A stretch of DNA of 26,894 bases from CAXPZW01 sp964221845 (GTDB taxonomy: Bacteria > Bacteroidota > Bacteroidia > Flavobacteriales_D > Sanyastnellaceae): the NCBI GenBank assembly GCA_964221845.1, contig CAXPZW010000010.1:1-26894 (forward strand), in the 5' to 3' direction. The position numbers and the translations under genes were made by a program. Below, one piece after another: positions 1 to 8,543 of this stretch (its first letter is position 1; the number at the start of each line of letters is the position of its first letter). A model generated the notes under the pieces. The model saw only the letters and a program-made list of their open reading frames with translations. It was not told the origin of the DNA and did no database searches.

Positions 1-919
1 TGGTCACCACCAAGTCCTGTACAGTCACGGTTACCGTGTCAGAAACAATGTCATCGCACAAATCCACGTAGGATACGATGTATTCGGTGGTTTCGCTGGG
101 GGAGGCCACAGGGGTTTGGCTGGTGGGATCGTCCAGACCTTCGGGTGGAAACCAGGAGTATTCGTTCTCAGGGTCACCGGCTACATTGAGCTCGGTCGAA
201 GCTCCGTTGCAAATGGTCACATCTGGTCCTACGCTCAAGATGTTTTCCTCAAGACAAACGGTTTGCAGATTGGACGCACCGCCGGTTGCACCGGTAAAGC
301 CCCAATACACCAGCGAGTCTCCGTTGAAGATATCGTTGACGATGTCGATCTGCGTGTTGATGCGCATTGTACAGTCCCAAAACACACGTAAGGTGTTGAA
401 CTCAGGAAGCCACTGGATCTTGACGATGTGGTCTTGGCCGTTTTCTTGGTTGGTGCCCAGGTTGTTCATGAATACCGGCCCTGCCAGTGTATTGCCACTT
501 GCGTGGTTCACATCGCCGTCGCTGACCACTGCGATGTGGTCTTGCACAGGATCGCTGTAGTTGGTGTTTTGCCAGGTATCAAACTCCACACCGATGGTAC
601 CGTTGAAGCCCAAGTAGCCCATACCGCCACCACTTTCACCAATGGCACTGGTGCCTTCTTGCTGCAACACGAACACCATGCCGTCTGCGCCGTTGGCGTC
701 GTTCGACCCCAAATTCATCAAGAACTCCAGGGTAAACGGCTGGGTGAGGTCGATCTGATCGGCGTACCAAACCGTGCCGTTTTGGGTGTTGAGGTTGGGG
801 GTGAGTTGGTAACAGTCGTCGCCCAGGAAACTGGCGTCGCCGTTGAGGAAATAGGTCTGCGCCTGACCGGTTACGGCCAGCAGCAATGCAAGCAAGAAAA
901 CAATCGTAGGTGTGCGCAT
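1..919 (-). CDS. Secreted L-type lectin-domain protein (3' part missing)
   Basis: The reading frame opens with ATG at 919 and runs uninterrupted off the left edge, giving about 306 codons without the C-terminus. Residues 1-21 form a signal peptide (MRTPTIVFLLALLLAVTGQAQ). Residues of about 22-215 resemble bacterial L-type (legume-like) lectins: the segments GADGMVFVLQQ, GVEFDTWQN, DHIAVVSDGD and YWGFTGATGG are the usual sheet and loop motifs. From about residue 225 a PKD/Ig-like module begins (VGPDVTICNG, then YSWFPPEGL and TTEYIVSY), as is common in long Bacteroidota surface proteins. A T9SS sorting domain would be expected at the missing end but cannot be seen. The gene lies 25 bp after the DUF3810 gene on the same strand, so it is probably the last visible member of the apaG operon. 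Glycan binding is a family-based inference; the ligand is unknown. Confidence 0.82.
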   Translation of the reverse strand, partial: MRTPTIVFLLALLLAVTGQAQTYFLNGDASFLGDDCYQLTPNLNTQNGTVWYADQIDLTQPFTLEFLMNLGSNDANGADGMVFVLQQEGTSAIGESGGGMGYLGFNGTIGVEFDTWQNTNYSDPVQDHIAVVSDGDVNHASGNTLAGPVFMNNLGTNQENGQDHIVKIQWLPEFNTLRVFWDCTMRINTQIDIVNDIFNGDSLVYWGFTGATGGASNLQTVCLEENILSVGPDVTICNGASTELNVAGDPENEYSWFPPEGLDDPTSQTPVASPSETTEYIVSYVDLCDDIVSDTVTVTVQDLVVT

Positions 920-944
920 TACACCAAAGGTGGTGAATTTCGGC

Positions 945-1997
945 TTAAGGCCTCTTTTGCCAGCTTTGGTGGATGTGGCTCAGGAATCCGGAGTAACTGG
1001 CCACTCCTGCCTGCACGCCTTGTTGTTTCAAGTAAAAATCGTTGACCGCCTCGCTGAACTGCGGAAAGGCAGGACGGTGTTTGCGCTGCCAACGACGTAT
1101 GGTGACCAGTTCCTGTTCCAACCAATATGGAAAGGAGGTTCGCAAGGCTGCTGCAGATGCAGGATCTTGCCGTTTGAGTGCGCCCAATGCGTAACGCAAC
1201 AGCTGCATCCATCCGGCGTATTGCAACTCTGACTCGGACGCATGCACCAAGGTGAAGAAGGCGGTGGTGTTGGCTTCTCCTTCATCGGTTACACCGTAGC
1301 CGTGGGACATTTCATGAGCAGCCGTGAACAGTCTGGAAACCGGGTGTGACGCGGCATCCACATGTCCTTGCCCCGAGAACGGCAGGTAAATCCCTCCGAT
1401 TGACAAACGGTGCAGCAGTCCCTCAGGCCGCACTGAAATCACGTTGACCTTGCCTGCGCCCGAAAACCCGGCATGCGCCAAGTAACGGCGCTGGCTGGTG
1501 CGCAATGCAGGCAGCCAAGGCGTTGTGGATACAGTTGTGTCCAATCCATTCGGGAGGGCATGGGTGTGGATGTACTCCAATTGAGACAAGCTCTTGCCCA
1601 CCAATTGCTCCAAATGCACCGCTTCCAGCGATTGGTCGGACCATCCAAACCGATCGGCCAGGGTAGGGCAGTTGTAGTTGAACCCCCAAGCGGTCAGAAA
1701 CCACACGCCCAAAGTACCCAGGGTGTTGGGTAGCACCCACCATGTGGACATGCGAAGACGCTTGCGTTTGCGGATGCCAGCGCGGATCCAAAACGCCAGG
1801 CCCAAAAGGAAAAACAGGATCAGGGCTGTGTGGTCGGCCCACCCAAACAGGGCGTCCCAAACGGTACGGTAGAGTTGATAGAGGCCGTTGCGGTAAAGGG
1901 ATTGCGCAGCATTAGGAAAGGCGTCCAACACAGGGCGCAGCACCAACAACGGCAGCAACACCAGCACTGCTGGACACCGGTGCCACCACAACCGCAT
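945..1997 (-). CDS. DUF3810 family membrane metallopeptidase-like protein
   Basis: The protein has 350 residues from the ATG at 1997; a GTG one codon upstream is a less likely start. The ATG shares its A with the TGA of the preceding gene (TGATG), which implies translational coupling. The N-terminal third has three hydrophobic segments (about residues 9-25, 56-73 and 85-105), with a basic loop (RKRKRLR) between the second and third. The C-terminal soluble part carries HEMSHGYGVTDEGEAN at about residues 228-243, a gluzincin-like HExxH (H228, E229, H232) with a downstream acidic residue (E241). This is the hallmark of DUF3810, a Bacteroidota family annotated as putative zinc metallopeptidases. 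The substrate is unknown. Its place between a glycosidase-like lipoprotein and a lectin suggests a cell-envelope role, which is only an inference. Confidence 0.8.
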   Translation of the reverse strand: MRLWWHRCPAVLVLLPLLVLRPVLDAFPNAAQSLYRNGLYQLYRTVWDALFGWADHTALILFFLLGLAFWIRAGIRKRKRLRMSTWWVLPNTLGTLGVWFLTAWGFNYNCPTLADRFGWSDQSLEAVHLEQLVGKSLSQLEYIHTHALPNGLDTTVSTTPWLPALRTSQRRYLAHAGFSGAGKVNVISVRPEGLLHRLSIGGIYLPFSGQGHVDAASHPVSRLFTAAHEMSHGYGVTDEGEANTTAFFTLVHASESELQYAGWMQLLRYALGALKRQDPASAAALRTSFPYWLEQELVTIRRWQRKHRPAFPQFSEAVNDFYLKQQGVQAGVASYSGFLSHIHQSWQKRP

Positions 1998-3052
1998 CAC
2001 AGGGCGGCGTGGGCTTCGAAGTAGGTTTTGATCACTTCCTCGGCGCGCTTGTTTTGCGGGGTAAACCGGGTGTTTTTAGAACCGCCGGCCTGTGCGTGGT
2101 GGGCATTCCATTTCCACAGGAATCCCCCGGCAAACCACGGCTCGTCCCAAAGCGCTTCAAACACGCCGGCTATGGCGTTGGCCTGGGCGGTTTCGTTCAT
2201 GGGGCGGTTCTCGTTGTAGTCCCATGGACGGCGGCAGCAGTAGTCGGTGCTGCGGTAGCCCCATTCTGTGAAAAGCACTTGCAGGTCATGTTGAGCAGCA
2301 AAGTCGCGCATTTCGTCAGCAGGTTTCGCCCATCCTGCCACGCAGGCATCGATGTCCGGCGTTTGGGCATCGGTGATGGGGAAGTAGGCATCCACACCCA
2401 AGTAGTCGAGCTGGTCCCAGAAATGGACGCGGTCGTAGCTGTCCCAATTGCCAGCGTAGGTGAGCTTGCCTGAGTACACGCGCTTGACCTTTTGGATGAG
2501 GTTGGTCCAAAAGTCGGGGCGGTGTTCAATGAAGGCGATCAGCTCGGTCCCGACGCAAAACAAGTCCAAGTTGTACTGCTCGCTGAGTTCGGCGTATTGG
2601 AGGATAAAGCCTTCGTATTCGCGCTCGAAGGCCTGCCAGTCGGCTTCCTTTTCGAGTTTGAAGTAGCCGGTGTATTTGCCAAAGTCAAACCACAGCTGCG
2701 GCTTGATCATCACGTGCATGCCTTTGGCCTGGGCCAATTGAATGCATGCTTCCACGCCTTCTTTGCTTTCGCCCCACCATTGCCAGGTGGCGTCTTTCCA
2801 GGTCAGTCTAGAAGAATCAAACCGACCATACGCAAAGGGCATCAAGGCAATCCAGTTGGTGCTGACACGCTGAAGCGGTTCCAAGTCTTTTGCGGCAATG
2901 GGAGTGGGGTTGCCCACCAAAGAGATTCCGTTGATTTTACCCGAGATGTAGGGGGCTTCAAGGGAGGGTTCAGGACTGGAGGCAGGCGTGCAAAAGGCCA
3001 GGAGTGCAATCAGTGGCAGTACCCAACCCATACGATTCAAGATTTGACCCAT
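1997..3052 (-). CDS. GH113-like TIM-barrel glycoside hydrolase, lipoprotein
   Basis: The ORF has 351 codons from ATG 3052, which overlaps the upstream gene by 16 bp. An in-frame ATG at 3031 leaves a 5-bp gap and gives a compact lipoprotein signal (MGWVLPLIALLAFC), so either start is possible. The lipobox LAFC puts the lipidated Cys at residue 21 of the long form. The mature protein looks like a GH113-type (beta-mannanase clan) TIM barrel: ISGKINGISLVG near the start, HVMIKPQLWF, then VGTEL with the probable acid/base E170 at a strand-4 end, YLGVDAYFP, and FTEWGY with the probable nucleophile E263. Many Bacteroidota homologues are annotated only as hypothetical or GH113, and their substrate is uncharacterised. 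It probably acts at the outer membrane or in the periplasm. It ends in TGA overlapping the ATG of the DUF3810 gene. Confidence 0.72.
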   Translation of the reverse strand: MGQILNRMGWVLPLIALLAFCTPASSPEPSLEAPYISGKINGISLVGNPTPIAAKDLEPLQRVSTNWIALMPFAYGRFDSSRLTWKDATWQWWGESKEGVEACIQLAQAKGMHVMIKPQLWFDFGKYTGYFKLEKEADWQAFEREYEGFILQYAELSEQYNLDLFCVGTELIAFIEHRPDFWTNLIQKVKRVYSGKLTYAGNWDSYDRVHFWDQLDYLGVDAYFPITDAQTPDIDACVAGWAKPADEMRDFAAQHDLQVLFTEWGYRSTDYCCRRPWDYNENRPMNETAQANAIAGVFEALWDEPWFAGGFLWKWNAHHAQAGGSKNTRFTPQNKRAEEVIKTYFEAHAAL

Positions 3053-4530
3053 CGGATGGCTTGTTTTTCGTGTTCGGTGTGCAGTTCAAGGACGTACATG
3101 CCGGTGGGAATGCTGCGCACATCGATGTGGAAGCTTCCCAAGCCGCCAGGATTGTCTGAAGTGGCAAGCACCCGGCCTTGGGCATCTCGGATGAGCCAAC
3201 GCTTCCAGAAGGGGGTGCGCGGTTTCACCTCCAAGACATCTCCAGCAGGGTTGGGTGCCACCACAGGCGCTTCCAATTCGGATTCAGGCACGCTGACGGT
3301 GCAGTCGCCCATGGCGTTGTCCATCACGGCTTCAAATACCGCTTCTTCCAGGGTGTAGAACGCGCTGTATTCACCAAACGAAAAGCCATCGTAGGCGCCG
3401 TTGGTCATGAAGATCACGCCATAACCCGTTTCCGGCTCGTAGTACCAGTCGCTGATCAATCCATAGGCTTCACCGGGGTGTCCCCACATTTCCATTTCGA
3501 GGACCACATCGCCGCCAGGGGTGTTGGTCACGCGTTGGATGCCGCGGCCCCACGAGCGAAACAGGCCGTAGTAGTTGTCGCCGTTGGTGCCGTCGTAGGT
3601 GTACAGTGGGGTGCGCATGGCTTCCATGGTGGACGGTTGAATGAGCTGCTGCCCTGCAAACAAGCCGTTGTCGATGTGGAGCTGCATGAGTTTGGCCAGG
3701 TCCAGTGCACTCATGCGCAGCCCGCCTTGGGGTCCAAAGTAGGAACCGTTGGTGCCGGGCTCGTAGTCGGGGAGGTTTACCGGTGCCGGTGCCACGCCTT
3801 GAAAATTGTCTACTTGTGGGGTCCACCCGCCTTGGTTGCGGTAGAGCACGGCCAGGTTGTCGATGTTGGCGATGTCGGCCACGTTGTAGCTGCCGGCCAA
3901 ACCCATGGGTTCGAAGAGCTGTTCGCGCATGAAGACGTCAAAACGCTGACCGCTGAGCTTTTCCATCAAGGTGGCTACCAACCCAAAATTGATGTTGCTG
4001 TAGGCAAAAAAGGTCCCAGGAGCTTCGGTGCGCCACATGTTGGCGGTGTAGTAGTCGCCGCCAGGAACGATCAGTTCGGAGATGTTGGGCGGCGCCGAAG
4101 ACGCGTAGGTGGCCCCTAGGAAATCGTTGTAGCCCGAGCCGTCCTGCAAACTGCTGCGGTGCGAGAGCACCATTTCCACAGTAATGGGCACCTCTTGGTG
4201 GATGGGGTTGCGCACCTCGTAGCCCAAGATGTCGGAAATATCAGTCTCCCATTCAAACAGGCCCTGATCGTAGAGCAGCATCATGCCGGTTGCCGTGATG
4301 GTCTTGGAAACCGAGGCGATCCGGTACATGGTGGAGTCGTCCACTTGCAAGGTGCGCGTCGCGTCTTTGAGGCCGCCGTGGTAGACCTCTTGGACTTCGC
4401 CGTCGCACACAGTGACCACCGACATGCCCATCAGGTTGAAGTCGCTCATGATCTCGTCAAGGTCGACTTGGAATTGGGCATGAAACAGAGCGGGGAGGAG
4501 CAGCGCAGTGGCTGCAAGCAAAACGCGCAT
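3037..4530 (-). CDS. Secreted serine hydrolase (beta-lactamase/PBP-like) with T9SS sorting domain
   Basis: The 497-residue protein starts at ATG 4530, which shares its A with the apaG TGA (TGATG); a TTG one codon upstream is unlikely. A signal peptide ends near residue 19 (MRVLLAATALLLPALFHAQ). The serine-hydrolase (class C beta-lactamase/EstB-like) motifs are in order: SVSK with S73 as nucleophile and K76, YSN at 177-179, and HPGEAYG with H351 replacing the KTG box. From about residue 415 the chain becomes a T9SS-type C-terminal domain (VVAPNPAGDVLEV, then GMYVLELHTEH, ending IRWVKS), so it is expected to be exported and anchored at the surface. The family includes D-aminopeptidases, esterases and peptidoglycan-acting enzymes, and the substrate cannot be chosen from sequence. 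It is the second gene of the apaG operon. Confidence 0.88.
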   Translation of the reverse strand: MRVLLAATALLLPALFHAQFQVDLDEIMSDFNLMGMSVVTVCDGEVQEVYHGGLKDATRTLQVDDSTMYRIASVSKTITATGMMLLYDQGLFEWETDISDILGYEVRNPIHQEVPITVEMVLSHRSSLQDGSGYNDFLGATYASSAPPNISELIVPGGDYYTANMWRTEAPGTFFAYSNINFGLVATLMEKLSGQRFDVFMREQLFEPMGLAGSYNVADIANIDNLAVLYRNQGGWTPQVDNFQGVAPAPVNLPDYEPGTNGSYFGPQGGLRMSALDLAKLMQLHIDNGLFAGQQLIQPSTMEAMRTPLYTYDGTNGDNYYGLFRSWGRGIQRVTNTPGGDVVLEMEMWGHPGEAYGLISDWYYEPETGYGVIFMTNGAYDGFSFGEYSAFYTLEEAVFEAVMDNAMGDCTVSVPESELEAPVVAPNPAGDVLEVKPRTPFWKRWLIRDAQGRVLATSDNPGGLGSFHIDVRSIPTGMYVLELHTEHEKQAIRWVKS

Positions 4531-4916
4531 CAATTCAGGTTGAAAGGAACGTTCAGGTGAAACTGCGGAATGCGCACGCGGAATTCGGCGTCTTCGTCCA
4601 TGCGTTGCATCAGGTAAGAGCCCTGCATGGTGCCTTTGACCGTGCGAATGTCTACCGCTGAGGTATAGCTGTGTTGGGCGCCGGGATTGAGTATGGGTTG
4701 TTTGCCCATGACCCCCTCGCCTTCGATTTCGCGTTTGTGGCCGAGTTCATCGTCTACCAGCCAATGGCGGCGCATCAGTTGTACCGGAAATTTGTTCAGG
4801 TTTTCGATCACCACATCGTAGGTAAACAGGAAGTTCTTGACCAACGGGTTGGACAAGTGTGCCATGTAATGTGGCTCCACGGTGATGCGGATTCCCGATG
4901 TGGTTTCGACGTTCAT
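4530..4916 (-). CDS. apaG: ApaG (DUF525) protein
   Basis: This is a 128-residue protein of the length expected for ApaG, a cytoplasmic fibronectin-III-like beta-sandwich. Typical segments are visible: ITVEPHYM near the start, FLFTYDVVIEN, VQLMRRHWLVDD, GEGVMGKQPILNPG, YTSAVDI and GTMQGSYLM. ApaG is often annotated as a Co2+/Mg2+ efflux-associated protein, but its biochemical role is poorly defined. The start lies only about 30 bp downstream of a strong terminator, so any promoter must be very short: TATACTTA at 4921-4928 is a weak -7 candidate, and the transcript may be almost leaderless. It appears to be the first gene of a five-gene minus-strand unit whose other products are mostly exported, which is an odd grouping. 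Confidence 0.93.
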   Translation of the reverse strand: MNVETTSGIRITVEPHYMAHLSNPLVKNFLFTYDVVIENLNKFPVQLMRRHWLVDDELGHKREIEGEGVMGKQPILNPGAQHSYTSAVDIRTVKGTMQGSYLMQRMDEDAEFRVRIPQFHLNVPFNLN

Positions 4917-4944
4917 ACCGTAAGTATAGCCGATTCAGCGCAAA

Positions 4945-4970
4945 AAAAGCCCCACAGGTGCGGGGCTTTT
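4945..4970 (-). terminator. Intrinsic terminator after the TonB-receptor gene
   Basis: AAAAGCCCC (4945-4953) pairs with GGGGCTTTT (4962-4970) around an 8-nt loop. Read on the minus strand the stem is followed by seven T, so it should stop transcription coming from the TonB-dependent receptor gene 157 bp upstream and insulate apaG. The plus-strand reading also ends in TTTT, so it could act both ways. The remaining spacer (4971-5127) shows nothing else recognisable. Confidence 0.85.
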
Positions 4971-5127
4971 ATCGAATCAAAAATCAATCCGTCATGAAAG
5001 ACGAATGATTGGGTTTGGTCTTGTTTGAAAAGGTCACAAGGACCAGCTGTTACGAATATACGGCGCAATTCAGAGCAGCGATGTCAGAACCTGGCTGATA
5101 AACGCTCGGATCAGGACAAGAAATGTC

Positions 5128-7710
5128 CTAGAATCGGACGGCCAGCTTCAGGTTGACCCGGCGTCCGGTAAGGAAGTTGGGAATCGCGTATTGCCGCCCG
5201 TTCACGTCCTCGATCCACTGGTAGTTGATCGTGTTGTTGATGGCCAACAGGTTGAAGATCTCCAGCGATACGATGCCGTCCTTGGCCCACTTTCCAAACC
5301 CTTTGACTCCGCGGTTTTTGTCGGTGACCAGGTCGCGGCTGAAGCCAATGTCCACACGGCGGTATGCAGGGGTGCGCAGTACATCTTGGTAGCGGTCAAA
5401 CCCAGGAGGGCCAAACGGCAATCCCGTGCCGTAGAACAGGCTGATGATCACTTTGTACTCCGGCCACTTGGGCATTTCGTCTTGGAACAACAGGCTGAAG
5501 CTGAAGCGCTGGTCGGTAGGGCGAGGGATGAAGCCAGGCAGAATTAGGGTGCTGTCTACTGCCACATCGTCCAGGGTAAACCCGTCCACGATCAAGTCGC
5601 CGTCGGCGTTGAAGCGCTCGTAGTAGAAATCGTCGTCGATGTCCTCTGCGGTCTGCAGGAAGGAAGCGCGCAACCAGCTTTGGATGCCCGGGATGAATTC
5701 ACCGTTGAGCATGAGGTCGGCGCCGGTGGCGTACCCGCGGGCGTTGTTGGTGGCGTAGTAGCGGATTTTGACGTTCTCCACCTCGTAGGGGATGATGTCG
5801 GTGAGGTGCTTGTAGTACATCTCGGCATTGAGCACAAACGGACGGCCCCAGCTCTCGAACAGGTAGTCTGCCCCAAGAACGGCATGCAGGGAGCGTTGTG
5901 CGCGAATTTCAGGGTTGACTCCGCCGGTCAGGGTGCGCATCTCTCGGTAGAAGGGCGGTTGCCAGTAGTAGCCTCCCGAGAGCTTGAAGACGATGTCGCG
6001 GGTGCCCGTACTGTCGGGCTTGCTGGCGTCAAAGTACTTCCAGTCCGGACGGTAAGACACGGTGGCACGGGGCCCGCCCACCAGTTGTTTGTTGAAGCTC
6101 CAGCGGTGCGCACGAACGCCCACGTTGGCTGCCCAGTCGCCGCCGTTTTTGTCTTCCCATTCAAAGGAATCTTGGACGAAGGCCGTGGCTCGGGTGTTGT
6201 CCAACCGCTGTTGCCCACGGATCACATCGCGGAACGGTATGCCGGTGTTGGGCGCGCCGCCGGGGTTTTCGAAGCCAATGTTGTCGGGCACGTGCGGGGT
6301 CGCATACCCTGCAGAGTCGATCAGGGTCCATTCCACCAAGCGGTCGTCGATGACCTCGGTGTTGAATCGGATGCCCCATTCCAAAAAGTGTCCGGAGACG
6401 TCGAGATTAGCGAAGCCCTTGTGGGTGAAGTTCAACACTTGAGCCTCGAGCTCGTTGCGCCCGTGGTCCAAGAAGGCACCTACGCCCAGGTTTTGTAGGA
6501 CCTCGCCAAATTCATCCGAACCCAAGTCGCGCTCCAACTCATCGAGGAAATACTGTCCAAGGATGTCAAAACGCTCCTGCTCGTAGGTCTGAAACGCCGA
6601 ACCGATGAAGCGTAGCAGCACCTTTTCGCTGGCCTGGTAGTTGAACGAGAGCGCACCAAAGTAGGTCTCAAATTCAGACTCCTCCTGCCCGTCAAAGAAC
6701 ACGGTCAACCGGATGGCTTCGTTGATGTTGCCCACGTCGGTCTGGCGGGTCTGCGGAATGAAGTTGTACTGGTTGCGCGAGAAGTTGCCCAAGAACGCAA
6801 TCTCCAACGGGGAGTTTTTCTCGGGCTTCCAGGTCACGTAAGTCTGCAGGTCGGTGTAGCGCGGATTGTAGTCGCCTTGGGTGTCCAACGAGCCGAGTAC
6901 GTAGGCGTTGCTGCGGTAGCGGAACCCAGTGTTGTGGGTCCACTTGCCGTCTTTCGAGGCGCCCTCGAGTTGCAGGCTTCCGCCCAGCAGTCCAAGCGAA
7001 GCGGCACCCCCAAACTCTTTGGGCTTGCGGTAATGGATGTCCAACACCGAGCTCATGCGGTCGCCGTATTTGGCTTCCCACCCACCGGCGGAAAACTCAA
7101 TGCGGTCCACCATGTCTGGGTTGGGGAAGGAGAGGCCCTCTTGCTGGCCGGCTCGCACCAAAAACGGGCGATACACTTGGATGTCGTTGACGTACACCAA
7201 GTTCTCGTCGAAGTTGCCCCCGCGCACGTTGTATTGGTTGCTGAGCTCAGAGGTGATGCTCACGCCTGGGCCTACACGCAACAGTGCAGTGATGTCGCCA
7301 CCCGGAGAAGGAATGCGTCCGCTCACGCGCGGATCCAACGATTGCATGGTGTTTCCGCGGTTGGATTGCCCGGTGATTTCTGCCGGACCAACGTTCACGG
7401 TTGTTGCCAGTCTCACATTGATTTCTTGCCGGTTGGCGCCTGGGCCGACCACCACAAGGGTATCCTTGGAAACCTGCAGGTAAGAAAAGGTGAGTAGAAT
7501 CGTGCCGGGAGAGGGGACTTCCAATTCGTACCGGCCCGCGGCATCGGTAAAGTCGAAGTAGCGCGAGGCGCGCATCTTGTCAAACACGTGGACTGTCTCG
7601 ATCACCTGACCGTTGGCATCGCGCACCGTTCCGTAGAGGGTGGCGCTTTGTGCGGCAGCACTGATCGCAAGGCAGCAGGCCAACAGGCCAAAAAGGATTC
7701 GTCCCAGCAT
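5128..7710 (-). CDS. TonB-dependent outer-membrane receptor with carboxypeptidase-like N-terminal domain
   Basis: The start at ATG 7710 is chosen because it places a signal peptide at the N-terminus (MLGRILFGLLACCLAISAAA); an in-frame ATG at 7761 would prepend 17 residues. The protein has 860 residues. About residues 22-105 form a CarboxypepD_reg-like beta-sandwich (ATLYGTVRDANGQ, AAGRYELEVPSPG). Residues of about 120-230 form the plug (DITALLRVGPGV, YNVRGGNFDENLVYVNDI). The rest is a 22-strand-type barrel ending in NLKLAVRF, with a C-terminal Phe typical of BAM substrates. The substrate is unknown; no SusD partner is adjacent, so it is not a standard SusCD pair. A small carboxypeptidase-like protein is encoded 76 bp upstream on the same strand. 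The GXP-rich shadow frames on the other strand were not considered genes. Confidence 0.92.
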   Translation of the reverse strand: MLGRILFGLLACCLAISAAAQSATLYGTVRDANGQVIETVHVFDKMRASRYFDFTDAAGRYELEVPSPGTILLTFSYLQVSKDTLVVVGPGANRQEINVRLATTVNVGPAEITGQSNRGNTMQSLDPRVSGRIPSPGGDITALLRVGPGVSITSELSNQYNVRGGNFDENLVYVNDIQVYRPFLVRAGQQEGLSFPNPDMVDRIEFSAGGWEAKYGDRMSSVLDIHYRKPKEFGGAASLGLLGGSLQLEGASKDGKWTHNTGFRYRSNAYVLGSLDTQGDYNPRYTDLQTYVTWKPEKNSPLEIAFLGNFSRNQYNFIPQTRQTDVGNINEAIRLTVFFDGQEESEFETYFGALSFNYQASEKVLLRFIGSAFQTYEQERFDILGQYFLDELERDLGSDEFGEVLQNLGVGAFLDHGRNELEAQVLNFTHKGFANLDVSGHFLEWGIRFNTEVIDDRLVEWTLIDSAGYATPHVPDNIGFENPGGAPNTGIPFRDVIRGQQRLDNTRATAFVQDSFEWEDKNGGDWAANVGVRAHRWSFNKQLVGGPRATVSYRPDWKYFDASKPDSTGTRDIVFKLSGGYYWQPPFYREMRTLTGGVNPEIRAQRSLHAVLGADYLFESWGRPFVLNAEMYYKHLTDIIPYEVENVKIRYYATNNARGYATGADLMLNGEFIPGIQSWLRASFLQTAEDIDDDFYYERFNADGDLIVDGFTLDDVAVDSTLILPGFIPRPTDQRFSFSLLFQDEMPKWPEYKVIISLFYGTGLPFGPPGFDRYQDVLRTPAYRRVDIGFSRDLVTDKNRGVKGFGKWAKDGIVSLEIFNLLAINNTINYQWIEDVNGRQYAIPNFLTGRRVNLKLAVRF

Positions 7711-7717
7711 GAGCGTG

Positions 7718-7725
7718 CAAAAGTA
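7718..7725 (-). promoter_or_regulatory. Candidate -7 element (TACTTTTG) for the TonB-receptor gene
   Basis: TACTTTTG on the minus strand matches the Bacteroidota -7 consensus TAnnTTTG. It ends 7 nt before the ATG at 7710, so the transcript would have little or no 5' leader. No TTG is seen at the usual -33 spacing. The position also argues against the upstream ATG at 7761 as the start. Confidence 0.4.
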
Positions 7726-7786
7726 CAAGAGTTCAGTGTAGGGAGCCGCGTGGGCTTCCATTCAACCAAACCGAGAAGTGCCGGGA

Positions 7787-8413
7787 TTATTGCCGTTTGA
7801 AATCGCCGTTTTGCAACGCGCGTAGGAAAGCTGCCCAAGCCACGGGGTTCAGCAGGTTGTTTTGCGGGAGCTGGCCATTGGTGTAGGCCTTTTGGGCCTG
7901 CTGGTTCATGGCGATTTTGTAGCTCTCGCTGGCGTCGGCGCCCATGTACACCATGCGGTCATACAACAGGATAGACTCGAGGTTTTTGCGCCCGATTTCG
8001 GCCTCATTGTCGTCCAAACGGAGCGAAAGGAACTCGTTACGGAACTTCTGCGGCGTAGGCCAGGGGTATACGAAGGTGGTGGGGATTTGCAGCGTGTCGC
8101 GCTTCAGGATCTTCACCATGGAAATGCGGCCGTCGGGCACCACATCGGGCACCACAAACTTCTCGACTTGGAACCCGATGTTGCTGAACACGATGGTGTC
8201 GCCAGTCATCACGGGCATGGAATAGAAGCCGCTGTAATCGGTGCTGGTTCCACGCTGAGCGCTTTGACGATAAACCGCGGTAAAGGGCACAGGCAGCAGC
8301 GAATCACCGGTCACCACCAATCCACTGAATTGGATGACTTGTTGGGTGGAATCCGGGGTTTGCGCCGCGGCCAACACCGGGAGTAGGCATACCAAAAGGA
8401 GCAATCTGCGCAT
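7787..8413 (-). CDS. Exported carboxypeptidase-like regulatory-domain protein
   Basis: The 208-residue protein is counted from ATG 8413, which gives a clean signal peptide (MRRLLLLVCLLPVLAAAQ); longer in-frame starts add residues before it. The segment from about residue 25 to 100 (VIQFSGLVVTGDSLLPVPFT, STDYSGFYSMPVMTGDTIVFSNIGF) is the CarboxypepD_reg-like fold also found at the front of TonB receptors. The C-terminal half is polar and helical (LRLDDNEAEIGRKN, ESYKIAMNQQAQKA), as in a family common in Bacteroidota and usually labelled only carboxypeptidase-like regulatory protein. No catalytic residues are expected. It lies 76 bp upstream of the TonB-receptor gene, and both have their own candidate promoter elements, so joint function is plausible but not shown. 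Confidence 0.8.
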   Translation of the reverse strand: MRRLLLLVCLLPVLAAAQTPDSTQQVIQFSGLVVTGDSLLPVPFTAVYRQSAQRGTSTDYSGFYSMPVMTGDTIVFSNIGFQVEKFVVPDVVPDGRISMVKILKRDTLQIPTTFVYPWPTPQKFRNEFLSLRLDDNEAEIGRKNLESILLYDRMVYMGADASESYKIAMNQQAQKAYTNGQLPQNNLLNPVAWAAFLRALQNGDFKRQ

Positions 8414-8418
8414 CAGAA

Positions 8419-8426
8419 CAAATGTA
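8419..8426 (-). promoter_or_regulatory. Candidate -7 element (TACATTTG) for the carboxypeptidase-like gene
   Basis: TACATTTG on the minus strand is a perfect TAnnTTTG match ending 5 nt before the ATG at 8413, which again implies a nearly leaderless transcript. I see no clear -33 TTG at 17-23 nt spacing. Confidence 0.4.
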
Positions 8427-8543
8427 GGGCATCGCTCTCCCGCCCACCTCACAGCAGGCGTGAAAGAACGTCAAGGGCCTTTGGGATGGGACGCGCCAAA
8501 GGTCCAGAGGTTACATGGCCTCGCGCAAAAAAGACAGCCAGGG

